From contig NZ_OZ253550.1 in NCBI RefSeq assembly GCF_965262695.1, positions 124,001 to 188,000 on the forward strand: DNA of 64,000 bases, written 5' to 3'. This document shows positions 35,352 through 42,276 of this stretch, piece after piece. Numbering within the stretch: the first letter of the stretch is position 1; each line of letters starts with the position of its first letter. A program made the position numbers and the translations under genes. The notes beneath the pieces were generated by a model. It saw nothing but the letters and a program-made list of their open reading frames with translations, was not told where the DNA came from and made no database searches. The stretch comes from Nitrosopumilus sp965262695. GTDB lineage: Archaea > Thermoproteota > Nitrososphaeria > Nitrososphaerales > Nitrosopumilaceae.

Positions 35352-36010
35352 TGACTCGTTTAATTGATCCTTCTTTACAAAAACTGTCTTTTATCATGGC
35401 AGAGATGGGTGATATGGTAATTGAATCAATTTCACTTGCAATAGATTCGTATCTTGATGGAACAAATACTATGGATAAAGTCCTTGCACTTTCTGATTCT
35501 ATTCGTTCCAAATACTATGAAGTAGAAGACTTGACTTTTGACATGTTATTAAAATTCCAACCAGTAGCAGATGACTTTAGATTAATTCGTTCATCAACTG
35601 AAATCTCTTATGCATTTGCTAGATTTGGTAGATATGCATATGACATTACACAAGTACGTGATTTGTTTGGAGATGTTTCAGAATGTACCAATGCCTCACT
35701 AATTGAATCTACAAAAAAAGTAAAACACATGATCAAAGAAGCTGTAATGTCTTTTGCAGAACTTGATGTAAGAAAAGCAGTCAAAATTCGTGAAGATGAA
35801 AAGGTAATTGATCAAATCTACAAAGATAGATTGCCAAAACTCATTGAATCAAACAATACAAAATGTGCTCTAGCTGAAGCATTACTCTTACGATATCTAG
35901 AACGAATTGGTGACCATGCTGTGTTTATGAGCGATGCAATCAACTACATCGTTACTGGAAAACATAGACCAAGTGAGGCTAGAATCGCATCTCACACAAA
36001 GTCTGACTAG
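35351..36010 (+). CDS. phoU: Phosphate transport regulator PhoU
   Basis: About 219 residues in two homologous three-helix bundles, the usual PhoU length. Helix motifs: M-G-D-M-V-I-E-S-I, R-F-G-R-Y-A-Y-D-I and L-R-Y-L-E-R-I-G-D-H-A, the last containing the E-R-x-x-D-H metal site. PhoU restrains Pst uptake and signals phosphate sufficiency. The start codon overlaps the pstB stop (TAATG). This is the last gene of pstCAB-phoU; sbtA follows after 46 bases with a hairpin in between. Confidence 0.95.
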   Translation: MTRLIDPSLQKLSFIMAEMGDMVIESISLAIDSYLDGTNTMDKVLALSDSIRSKYYEVEDLTFDMLLKFQPVADDFRLIRSSTEISYAFARFGRYAYDITQVRDLFGDVSECTNASLIESTKKVKHMIKEAVMSFAELDVRKAVKIREDEKVIDQIYKDRLPKLIESNNTKCALAEALLLRYLERIGDHAVFMSDAINYIVTGKHRPSEARIASHTKSD

Positions 36011-36027
36011 GCGTACCTTGGTTTTTA

Positions 36028-36048
36028 TTCAGCCAAAAATTGGCTGAA
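36028..36048. promoter_or_regulatory. Nine-base inverted repeat TTCAGCCAA-AAA-TTGGCTGAA before sbtA
   Basis: Perfect nine-base arms with a three-base loop in the short gap between phoU and sbtA, ending eight bases before the sbtA ATG. It could be an operator for sbtAB, or a hairpin at the end of the pst transcript; the preceding T5 does not follow the stem, so an operator is more likely. Confidence 0.5.
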
Positions 36049-36056
36049 ATATTCAA

Positions 36057-37139
36057 ATGGAAATACTAGAACTAATCCAGGCTAATCTTCTTACTCCGAT
36101 AATTCTTTTCTTCTTGTTTGGAATTATTGCAGCTCGAATAAAATCTGACTTGAAAATTCCTGAAGCAATTTCAGAATTCTTACCAATCTACTTGTTAGCT
36201 GCAATTGGACTTCATGGTGGAATAGAGATGCGAAATACTGGATTTGAAAACATGTTGATTCCGATGTTTGTTGCAATTGGATTGTCATTACTGTTTACAT
36301 TAAATCACTATCAAATTTTGAGACGATTGGGAAAATTCAATCTCTTTGATTCCTATGCACTTGCATCAACTTATGGTGCAGTAGGTGCAGTGCACTTTTC
36401 TGTCGGTTTGTCATTTTTAAAAAATCAAGGAGTAAGTTCTGAAGGATATATTGCAGCAATTCTTGCAGTACTAGAACCTCTTGCATTCATTTTGGCAATA
36501 TTTATGACAAATATGGCAGTAGCAAAACAGATCAAAGCAAAGAAGCAGTCTTTTTCAGATGATGATTCCACAGAAATTGATATTGGATTAAATCAAACAA
36601 AGACAAAACTATCCAAAGTCCTACATGAATCAATCACTGGAAAAGCAATAGTAATTCTTCTTGGCAGTATTGTAATTGGTTATATCATCGGTAAGGATGG
36701 ATTTGAACCAATCAAGATTGTATTTGATGATATGTTCACTGGTGCAATAGTAATTTTCATGATTGAAATGGGAATAATTGCTGGTCAAAGATTAGATGAT
36801 ATTAAAAAAGTAGGAATTTTTCTTACTGCATTTGCTATAATCATACCCCTGTTCAATGGAACTATTGGTGTACTGGTCTCAACTGCACTAGGGTTGAGTG
36901 TGGGCGGTGCAGTGATGTTTGGACTACTCATGGCTAGCGCTTCGTTTATTGCCGCTCCTGCAGTTTTACGTCATGCTATTCCTCAAGCAAAACCAAGTTT
37001 GTATATTACATCTGCATTGGGAATAACTTTTCCATTTAACATCATTGTAACATTACCAATTTTGTTTACAATATCCACATTTGTTCACTCTGGAGAAGGA
37101 GCGATAGACTTATTCAATTTCATTACAGAGGGATTCTAA
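36057..37139 (+). CDS. sbtA: Sodium-dependent bicarbonate transporter SbtA
   Basis: About 360 residues, ten hydrophobic helices in two inverted halves, matching the SbtA/PF05982 permease family: I-P-E-A-I-S-E-F-L, L-H-G-G-I-E-M-R-N in half 1, G-A-V-G-A-V-H-F-S-V-G, and S-A-S-F-I-A-A-P-A-V-L-R in half 2. A charged cytoplasmic loop lies around 165-190. SbtA imports bicarbonate with sodium. That fits an organism whose carbon-fixation carboxylases use bicarbonate. It abuts its PII-like partner gene and the two share a unit; the inverted repeat upstream may regulate them. Confidence 0.88.
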   Translation: MEILELIQANLLTPIILFFLFGIIAARIKSDLKIPEAISEFLPIYLLAAIGLHGGIEMRNTGFENMLIPMFVAIGLSLLFTLNHYQILRRLGKFNLFDSYALASTYGAVGAVHFSVGLSFLKNQGVSSEGYIAAILAVLEPLAFILAIFMTNMAVAKQIKAKKQSFSDDDSTEIDIGLNQTKTKLSKVLHESITGKAIVILLGSIVIGYIIGKDGFEPIKIVFDDMFTGAIVIFMIEMGIIAGQRLDDIKKVGIFLTAFAIIIPLFNGTIGVLVSTALGLSVGGAVMFGLLMASASFIAAPAVLRHAIPQAKPSLYITSALGITFPFNIIVTLPILFTISTFVHSGEGAIDLFNFITEGF

Positions 37140-37441
37140 TGAAACTATACAATGTTAAATTACTTACAATTACTTGTGAGATTTTAGCACAAGAAAATAT
37201 TATTGAAATTCTCAAAAAACATGACATCACTGGATATACTACTTATGAAGTTGATGGAAATGGGGCACGTGGTTTACGTGGACAGGGATTGAAAAATGAA
37301 AAGAATATCAAAGTTGAAGTAATTATGAGAGAAGAAAAATTACAAGATGTTGTCGAGGAAATATCTCGAACTCTATTTGCAAATTATGCTATTGTACTTT
37401 ATGTTAGTGATGTTGGTGTAGTTAGAATAGAAAAATTCTAA
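37139..37441 (+). CDS. sbtB: PII-like SbtB regulator of bicarbonate transport (100 aa)
   Basis: Ferredoxin-like PII fold: strand K-L-L-T-I-T-C-E, helix A-Q-E-N-I-I-E-I-L-K-K-H-D-I-T-G-Y, T-loop with G-A-R-G-L-R-G-Q-G-L, then V-E-V-I-M-R and a final strand V-R-I-E-K-F. SbtB binds adenyl nucleotides and controls SbtA in cyanobacteria. Here it starts on the last base of sbtA (TAATG). The C-terminal Cys pair found in some cyanobacterial SbtB proteins is absent. Confidence 0.85.
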   Translation: MKLYNVKLLTITCEILAQENIIEILKKHDITGYTTYEVDGNGARGLRGQGLKNEKNIKVEVIMREEKLQDVVEEISRTLFANYAIVLYVSDVGVVRIEKF

Positions 37442-37460
37442 CGATTTTAAAATTAAATAA

Positions 37461-37838
37461 TTATTTCTTAGACCATTTTCTCATCCAATCAAGTAAACTA
37501 GAAACTGATTCAATTAGCTCTTGTCCTTTGGTTGTCAGTTTGTATTCTACGCGTGGAGGCACCTCTGCAAATGTTTGTCGTTCCAATATTCCTTCTGAAA
37601 CAAGCTCAGATAATCTAGTGGATAATGTCTTACTGCTTATCCCTTTGAGTGATTCTTTGAATTGTTTGTGTCTAACTGGTTCGGTTGTGCAACATAGTGG
37701 AAATAAGATCTCAAGTGTTGCTCTTTTTGTAATTAATTCTCTGATGGTTGAAGTCTCTGTCAACAATTTTGATGCATCATAGCCTGTAAACTCACATTTG
37801 TTTTCAATAACTGGTAGTCTTTTTCCTTTAGTTTCCAT
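37461..37838 (-). CDS. HxlR-type winged-helix regulator, likely controlling the arsenic genes (125 aa)
   Basis: HxlR-family wHTH: T-K-R-A-T-L-E-I-L-F-P-L, then the recognition helix region I-S-S-K-T-L-S-T-R-L-S-E-L, E-G-I-L-E-R and a wing with R-V-E-Y-K-L-T. Three cysteines occur, at residues 15 and 49-50 (P-L-C-C-T), an arrangement that could bind arsenite; that is inference. It is divergent from arsM, and a 15-base palindrome lies between them, so it is the natural candidate regulator. HxlR proteins are often repressors. Confidence 0.8.
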   Translation of the reverse strand: METKGKRLPVIENKCEFTGYDASKLLTETSTIRELITKRATLEILFPLCCTTEPVRHKQFKESLKGISSKTLSTRLSELVSEGILERQTFAEVPPRVEYKLTTKGQELIESVSSLLDWMRKWSKK

Positions 37839-37841
37839 AGT

Positions 37842-37854
37842 TACACTTACTGTA
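37842..37854. promoter_or_regulatory. TACA-CTTAC-TGTA half-palindrome at the HxlR-type gene start
   Basis: Imperfect relative of the palindrome 27 bases away, directly upstream of the regulator's ATG at 37838. Possible second operator. Confidence 0.3.
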
Positions 37855-37880
37855 TTGCTTTATACTTGACAACTTTAATA

Positions 37881-37895
37881 GTTTACTTAGTAAAC
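37881..37895. promoter_or_regulatory. Perfect palindrome GTTTACT-T-AGTAAAC before arsM
   Basis: Seven-base arms around one central T, six bases before the arsM ATG at 37902 in the divergent gap between the HxlR-type regulator and the arsenic genes. Its position would block a leaderless promoter. Candidate operator for the HxlR-type protein. Confidence 0.55.
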
Positions 37896-37901
37896 CATGA
37901 C

Positions 37902-38660
37902 ATGGAAAATTCGATTAAAGATGATATTAAGAAAAGATATTCCAAGATAGTTGTATCTGGGAATAACGATTGTTGTTGCATGCCTGGTGAATGCCAAAGT
38001 GGTGATTCTCCAATTGATGCAACAAAATTGATAGGTTATGATCAAAAGGATCTTGAATCAATTCCTCAAGAAGCAATTTTGGGAGTTGGATGTGGAGCTC
38101 CAATAAACCATGCCAATCTTAAGGAAGGAGAAGTTGTAGTTGATTTAGGGTCTGGAGCTGGAATTGATATTTTTTTGGCAGCAAAAAAAGTATTGGATTC
38201 CGGAAAAGCAATTGGCATTGATATGACTGAACAAATGTTAGAAAAATCTAGAGAAAATGCATTAAAAGGAAATTTTTCCAATGTTGAATTTAAGAAAGGA
38301 GATATTGAAGAAAACATTCCTCTAAATCCTAATTCTGTTGATGCAGTAATTAGTAATTGTGTTATTAATCTTACAACAAATAAAACAAATACATTCAAAG
38401 AGGTATTTCGAATTTTAAAACAAAATGGAAGAATGGTAATCTCTGATCTAATTACTGATATAGAATTGCCTTCTGGAGAAATTAATTCGGATCAATGGTG
38501 TGAATGTATTGATGGAGCCCTAACAAAAGAAAATTATCTCTCATGCATTAAAAATGCAGGATTTGAAAAGATCGAAATACTGGAAGAAAGATCCTATATG
38601 GAAGGAGAAAAAATTAATGGCAGAAAAATCTCCAGTCTTGTAATAAAGGCAATAAAATAA
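37902..38660 (+). CDS. arsM: Arsenite S-adenosylmethionine methyltransferase ArsM
   Basis: Methylates As(III) using S-adenosylmethionine. Seen: SAM motif V-V-V-D-L-G-S-G-A-G near residues 78-87, and the three conserved cysteines that bind arsenite, C64 (G-V-G-C-G), C153 (S-N-C-V-I-N-L) and C202 (C-I-D-G-A-L). An extra C-C-C-M-P-G-E-C cluster lies at residues 24-31, possibly another arsenic contact. The ATG 37902 is preferred; an in-frame TTG at 37866 would run through the palindrome. Transcribed with arsC and an aquaporin. Confidence 0.93.
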   Translation: MENSIKDDIKKRYSKIVVSGNNDCCCMPGECQSGDSPIDATKLIGYDQKDLESIPQEAILGVGCGAPINHANLKEGEVVVDLGSGAGIDIFLAAKKVLDSGKAIGIDMTEQMLEKSRENALKGNFSNVEFKKGDIEENIPLNPNSVDAVISNCVINLTTNKTNTFKEVFRILKQNGRMVISDLITDIELPSGEINSDQWCECIDGALTKENYLSCIKNAGFEKIEILEERSYMEGEKINGRKISSLVIKAIK

Positions 38661-38674
38661 TGTTATTTTGAGAT

Positions 38675-39070
38675 ATGAAAAAAATTCTTTTTGTTTGTGT
38701 TGAAAATGCAGGACGTAGTCAAATGGCAGAGGGATTTCTACGAAAATTTGCGCCTAACATAGATGTCCTAAGTGCCGGTACTCAGCCTAGATCTGAACTA
38801 AATCCAAATGTGATTAAAGTAATGAACGAAGTTGGTATTGATATTACGAATCAAAAACCTAAAGAACTTACAAATGAAATGATTTCCAAATCTATTACTG
38901 TGAATATGGGTTGTATGGATAAAGAATCATGTCCTGCATTATTTGTCAAGGATGTAATTGATTGGAACATATCTGATCCTAAAAATAAAGAACTTGATCA
39001 AATTAGAGAAATTCGTGATCAAATTAAAGATGAAGTAATGAATCTGATAAAAAACTTAGAGCACAAATAA
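38675..39070 (+). CDS. arsC: Thioredoxin-coupled arsenate reductase ArsC
   Basis: Low-molecular-weight-phosphatase-type arsenate reductase, 131 residues. P-loop C8-V-E-N-A-G-R-S supplies the nucleophile; C80 and C86 (M-G-C-M-D-K-E-S-C) form the resolving pair and D101-P the general acid, as in Staphylococcus-type ArsC. It turns arsenate into arsenite, which ArsM can methylate or the adjoining channel can release. The stop overlaps the aquaporin start (TAATG). Confidence 0.95.
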   Translation: MKKILFVCVENAGRSQMAEGFLRKFAPNIDVLSAGTQPRSELNPNVIKVMNEVGIDITNQKPKELTNEMISKSITVNMGCMDKESCPALFVKDVIDWNISDPKNKELDQIREIRDQIKDEVMNLIKNLEHK

Positions 39071-39750
39071 TGACATACTCAAATCTACAAATCTTTACGG
39101 TTGAATTAATTGGAACATTCATTCTTGTTATTTTTGCAACTGGCTCTATTGTTTATGATGCAGAATTTTTTGATGGACAATTGGGAATTCCTTTTGCAGC
39201 TGTTGCACCATTTATTGCATTACTAATTGGTGTCTATTCATTTGGAAAAATATCTCTTGCACATTTCAATCCTGCAGTAACAATTGGATATTATATCACA
39301 GGACATATTTCAAAAATTCAGATTTTGTATTATTTTGCAGCAGAAATTATTGGTGCATTATTAGGTTCTCTATTTGTTATGAAAGTTATTGGTGAGAAAG
39401 CAAATCTTGGGGCAAATGCTCCAAATTATGATTTTTCACTATCCTTAATTTTTCCAGTTGAGGTATTGGCATCTGCAATGCTTATGGGAGTAATCTTCTA
39501 TGTAGTGTATACAAAAGGATTGAGAGGATTTAGTGGTGTTGCAATTGGAGGAATTGTTGGATTAGATATTTTGTTTTTAGCATTTATTTCCGGGGCTTCT
39601 ATGAATCCTGCAAGGGCTCTAGCACCTGCTTTGCTTTCTGGTACTCTAAATGACTTGTGGCTTTATTGGACTGCTCCATTTGTTGGCACCATAATAGTGG
39701 CATTTTTGTTCAAGGGCAAATTTGAAAAACAAAGAAGAGAAGAATTATAG
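39070..39750 (+). CDS. aqpS: Aquaporin/MIP channel in the arsenic operon (AqpS-like)
   Basis: MIP-family channel, 226 residues, six TM helices and both NPA loops, H-F-N-P-A-V at 65-70 and S-M-N-P-A-R at 177-182. Its place directly after arsC, with overlapping stop and start, resembles bacterial arsC-aqpS operons in which the aquaglyceroporin lets arsenite made by ArsC leave the cell. No ArsB or Acr3 pump is present in the window, supporting that role, though plain water or glycerol transport remains possible. Confidence 0.85.
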   Translation: MTYSNLQIFTVELIGTFILVIFATGSIVYDAEFFDGQLGIPFAAVAPFIALLIGVYSFGKISLAHFNPAVTIGYYITGHISKIQILYYFAAEIIGALLGSLFVMKVIGEKANLGANAPNYDFSLSLIFPVEVLASAMLMGVIFYVVYTKGLRGFSGVAIGGIVGLDILFLAFISGASMNPARALAPALLSGTLNDLWLYWTAPFVGTIIVAFLFKGKFEKQRREEL

Positions 39751-39834
39751 AAAAACCATAGCCCTCATAGTTTCCTTAGTCTTATCAAATCTACAGACCA
39801 CGTGTTTTAGTCACAGTTGTACCTATGATTTGTG

Positions 39835-40248
39835 ATGATGTCATCTAATCTTGAGCGAAATAAAGCAATTTTGCGCCTATGCCAAGACATTCTAGCCTCA
39901 GATGAGAGAATCTTTTTTGTGTCTTCTTTAAACAAGAATGGCAAATCCACTGAGTTCCAATTTCGCAATGATAGAATCCTCACAAAGATGTCTAAACAAG
40001 AAGTTGAGATGTTTTTCATGCAACGAAGTCTTCAAACTTCACTAAGTAAAGAATTTGATGATCTTATTGGACCTCTAAATTATATTTCTGTTCAAAGAGA
40101 AACCCTTTTGGAATTTATCTTTCCTTATTTAGAAGGGCAAATTCTTGTAATATGTGATTTGGATGTAGTTCCAAATTATGTTGCAAAGAAAATTTCTTTC
40201 TTACTGCGAGATTTTGATTGGAGATTAAAAGAAACTATTATTGCATAA
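39835..40248 (+). CDS. Conserved hypothetical protein (about 137 aa)
   Basis: No membrane segment and no family I can name with confidence. The pattern of an N-terminal helix (R-N-K-A-I-L-R-L-C-Q-D-I-L-A-S-D-E-R-I-F-F-V), a central R-N-D-R-I-L, and a C-terminal I-L-V-I-C-D-L-D-V suggests a small alpha/beta sensor fold, such as a roadblock-like domain. Start ATG 39835 is likely; a GTG lies three bases earlier. The following zinc-binding gene overlaps its stop, so they share a transcript. Confidence 0.65.
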   Translation: MMSSNLERNKAILRLCQDILASDERIFFVSSLNKNGKSTEFQFRNDRILTKMSKQEVEMFFMQRSLQTSLSKEFDDLIGPLNYISVQRETLLEFIFPYLEGQILVICDLDVVPNYVAKKISFLLRDFDWRLKETIIA

Positions 40249-40406
40249 TGCCTGATGAGAGTTGCAGAAAATGTGGTAGTAGTTTAAACAATTATTTGAA
40301 ATGTTCTTCATGTAATATTGTTATACAAGAAATATGTCTTGAGTGCAAACAAAAAACATTACTTCGATATCATAGTTGTAATGTTGCAATCGCTATAGCT
40401 TCATAA
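40248..40406 (+). CDS. Small double zinc-ribbon protein (52 aa)
   Basis: Starts on the last base of the preceding stop (TAATG). Cysteine pairs S-C-R-K-C-G, K-C-S-S-C, I-C-L-E-C and a final S-C-N: seven cysteines spaced as C-x2-C motifs, enough for one or two structural zinc sites. Ends I-A-I-A-S. Function unknown; coupled translation suggests it works with the upstream protein. Confidence 0.65.
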   Translation: MPDESCRKCGSSLNNYLKCSSCNIVIQEICLECKQKTLLRYHSCNVAIAIAS

Positions 40407-40409
40407 TTT

Positions 40410-40446
40410 TATGTAATTTGATCAATTTTACATAATTTACGTAAAT
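40410..40446. promoter_or_regulatory. Cluster of TTAC-type palindromes upstream of a tiny zinc protein
   Basis: Two nested signals: TATGTAA...TTACATA arms (40410-40434, 11-base spacer containing TTGATCAA) and the perfect palindrome ATTTACGTAAAT (40435-40446). They share a TTAC/GTAA core and lie 41-78 bases before ATG 40488. Possible operator cluster. Confidence 0.4.
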
Positions 40447-40487
40447 CCTTTAGAAATTATTTTTAGATCTCAAAATCAACTCTCAAT

Positions 40488-40610
40488 ATGCAAAAAATCA
40501 AATGTGCAAAATGTGGTAATAATGATACTGAAATCTTAAGACGCGGAAAGTTTGCTGAAGATGTTTTGTTTTGTCCTCATTGTGACGATATTTGCAATCA
40601 ACTAAGATGA
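40488..40610 (+). CDS. Tiny zinc-ribbon protein (40 aa)
   Basis: M-Q-K-I-K-C-A-K-C-G-N-N-D-T, then F-C-P-H-C-D-D-I-C: a full zinc ribbon with C6, C9, C29 and C32, plus a further Cys at 36. Such small ribbons occur alone in archaea and can bind nucleic acid or a protein partner. The palindromic cluster upstream and its own short leader suggest an independent regulated gene. Confidence 0.6.
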   Translation: MQKIKCAKCGNNDTEILRRGKFAEDVLFCPHCDDICNQLR

Positions 40611-40618
40611 TTGCATTT

Positions 40619-40626
40619 CTATATAG
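40619..40626. promoter_or_regulatory. CTATATAG element in front of small-ORF pair
   Basis: Fourth copy of the octamer seen in the phosphate locus, here followed by ATTACAATGTTTTAG, 73-80 bases before ATG 40699, the same distance as in front of pstS. Confidence 0.4.
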
Positions 40627-40698
40627 ATTACAATGTTTTAGTTTTTTACATAAAATAATTACAATCATGTTTTAACAAATTTTGTATTATTATAATCA

Positions 40699-40860
40699 AT
40701 GACTGCTGCCCGCTTCCTTGAGCATGATGCTTATTCATTTTCGAAAATCTTACTGTCGAAAGAAGTTGCAGACATTATAAAACAAGTTGTACGAGAGTCA
40801 ACGGCGATTCATCCAAGTTGCAATGATAGGGAGAATCAAAAAGGAGCAAGTCATGTCTGA
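40699..40860 (+). CDS. Small hypothetical protein (53 aa)
   Basis: Begins M-T-A-A-R-F-L-E-H-D-A-Y-S-F-S-K-I-L, a helical start, with one cysteine (P-S-C-N-D). It has a TATTATTATAAT box just before the ATG. The last eight bases overlap the start of a second small frame, whose GGAG ribosome site lies inside this gene, a translational coupling arrangement. No family recognised. Confidence 0.45.
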   Translation: MTAARFLEHDAYSFSKILLSKEVADIIKQVVRESTAIHPSCNDRENQKGASHV

Positions 40861-40933
40861 AAATAGAGACAGTCAATGCAGCCCTAATTGTTGGTGCAAA
40901 AAAGAAAAAACTGATGAGTATCTTTATGCATAG
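40853..40933 (+). CDS. Micro-ORF with Cys-rich core (26 aa)
   Basis: M-S-E-N-R-D-S-Q-C-S-P-N-C-W-C-K-K, three cysteines as C-x3-C-x-C. AAGGAGCAAGTC precedes the ATG, a proper ribosome site, and the frame overlaps the end of the 53-residue gene. Too short to judge by composition; the ribosome site is the main support. Confidence 0.35.
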   Translation: MSENRDSQCSPNCWCKKEKTDEYLYA

Positions 40934-40995
40934 TTTTGAGCATGAAAATTCTCAAAATTTAGGCTTTTACGAATAATAATGACCTAATTCAGACT

Positions 40996-42276
40996 ATGAT
41001 GTTGACAAATTCAAAACTATTCTCAGATGCCAAAAAAGTGACTCCTTCAGGTGTTAATAGTCCTGTTAGATACTTTGAACCATATCCATTTTTCACAAAA
41101 AAGGCAGATGGTGCATACATCTGGGATGCTGATAATAGAAAATTAATCGATTTTTGTAATGGTTATGGTGCATTGCTTTTAGGACATAGAAGAAAAGAAA
41201 TCATTGATTCTGTTTCAAAACAACTAACCAAAGGTACCCTTTACTGTACCCCTACAGAAGCAGAAACTGAACTTGCAAAACTAATCATCGGTAATTTCCC
41301 ATCAATTGAAAAAGTTCGATTAATGAACACTGGCGGTGAATCTACAATGACTGCAATCAGACTTGCACGTGGATTTACAAAAAAGAAAAAGATAATCAAG
41401 TTTGAAGGATGTTATCATGGAGCTCATGACTCTGTTTTAGTAAAAGCAGGATCAGGTTCAGCACACAATGGAATTTCAGTTTCTGATGGTGGACTAGATG
41501 AAGTATCAAAGAATACTTTGGTTGTTCAATACAACAACATTGAAGATTTACAAAAAACAATTCAAAAAAATAAAGATATTGCAGGAGTAATTGTTGAACC
41601 AATTCTTGCTAACATGGGATTGATTTTACCTGAGAAAAATTTCTTATCTGACTTGAGAAAAATAACAAAAGAAAACAACATCCCATTAATCTTTGATGAA
41701 GTAGTTACTGGATTCAGAGTCGCACCAGGTGGTGCACAACAACACTTTGGAATAAAACCTGACATTACTACAATGGCCAAAGCCCTAAGCAATGGATTTA
41801 CAATCTCTGCAGTAGGTGGCAAAAAAGAGATCATGGATTTGCTTTCTCCTGGAGGTAAAGTCTATCAGGCAAGCACATTTGCTGGTAATCCAATATCCGT
41901 TAGTGCAGCAATTACTTCAATCAAAACAATAAACAAACTCAAAAACAAACTTTACTCTAAACTTGAAAAATACAATCTCTTATTTTCTACTGCTTTAGAC
42001 GATATGGCGACTGACATGGGTATTCCTCATCAAATCAATTTTACAGCCTCAATGTTCCAGATTTTCTTTACAAACAAACCTGTTACAAACTATGAAACCT
42101 CAAAGAAAGCAAATGCAAAGAAATTCCAAAAATTGTTCAAGACTCTACTCAAAAAAGGAATATTCATTGCACCTTCTCAGTTTGAAGTTGTATTCTTGTC
42201 TGATGCACATACAGAAAACGATCTAAACAAAACACTTGATGCATATCATTTGGCACTAAAATCGGTGAAAAATTGA
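40996..42276 (+). CDS. hemL: Glutamate-1-semialdehyde 2,1-aminomutase HemL
   Basis: PLP enzyme that converts glutamate-1-semialdehyde to 5-aminolevulinate. About 426 residues, normal for the family. Seen: V-N-S-P-V-R early, N-T-G-G-E-S-T-M-T-A-I-R, I-I-K-F-E-G-C-Y-H-G-A-H-D, I-F-D-E-V-V-T-G-F-R and the PLP lysine in M-A-K-A-L-S-N-G. First gene of hemL-hemC-cobA-hemD; hemC overlaps by four bases. HemA, which makes its substrate, is encoded at 57.4-58.7 kb. Confidence 0.96.
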   Translation: MMLTNSKLFSDAKKVTPSGVNSPVRYFEPYPFFTKKADGAYIWDADNRKLIDFCNGYGALLLGHRRKEIIDSVSKQLTKGTLYCTPTEAETELAKLIIGNFPSIEKVRLMNTGGESTMTAIRLARGFTKKKKIIKFEGCYHGAHDSVLVKAGSGSAHNGISVSDGGLDEVSKNTLVVQYNNIEDLQKTIQKNKDIAGVIVEPILANMGLILPEKNFLSDLRKITKENNIPLIFDEVVTGFRVAPGGAQQHFGIKPDITTMAKALSNGFTISAVGGKKEIMDLLSPGGKVYQASTFAGNPISVSAAITSIKTINKLKNKLYSKLEKYNLLFSTALDDMATDMGIPHQINFTASMFQIFFTNKPVTNYETSKKANAKKFQKLFKTLLKKGIFIAPSQFEVVFLSDAHTENDLNKTLDAYHLALKSVKN

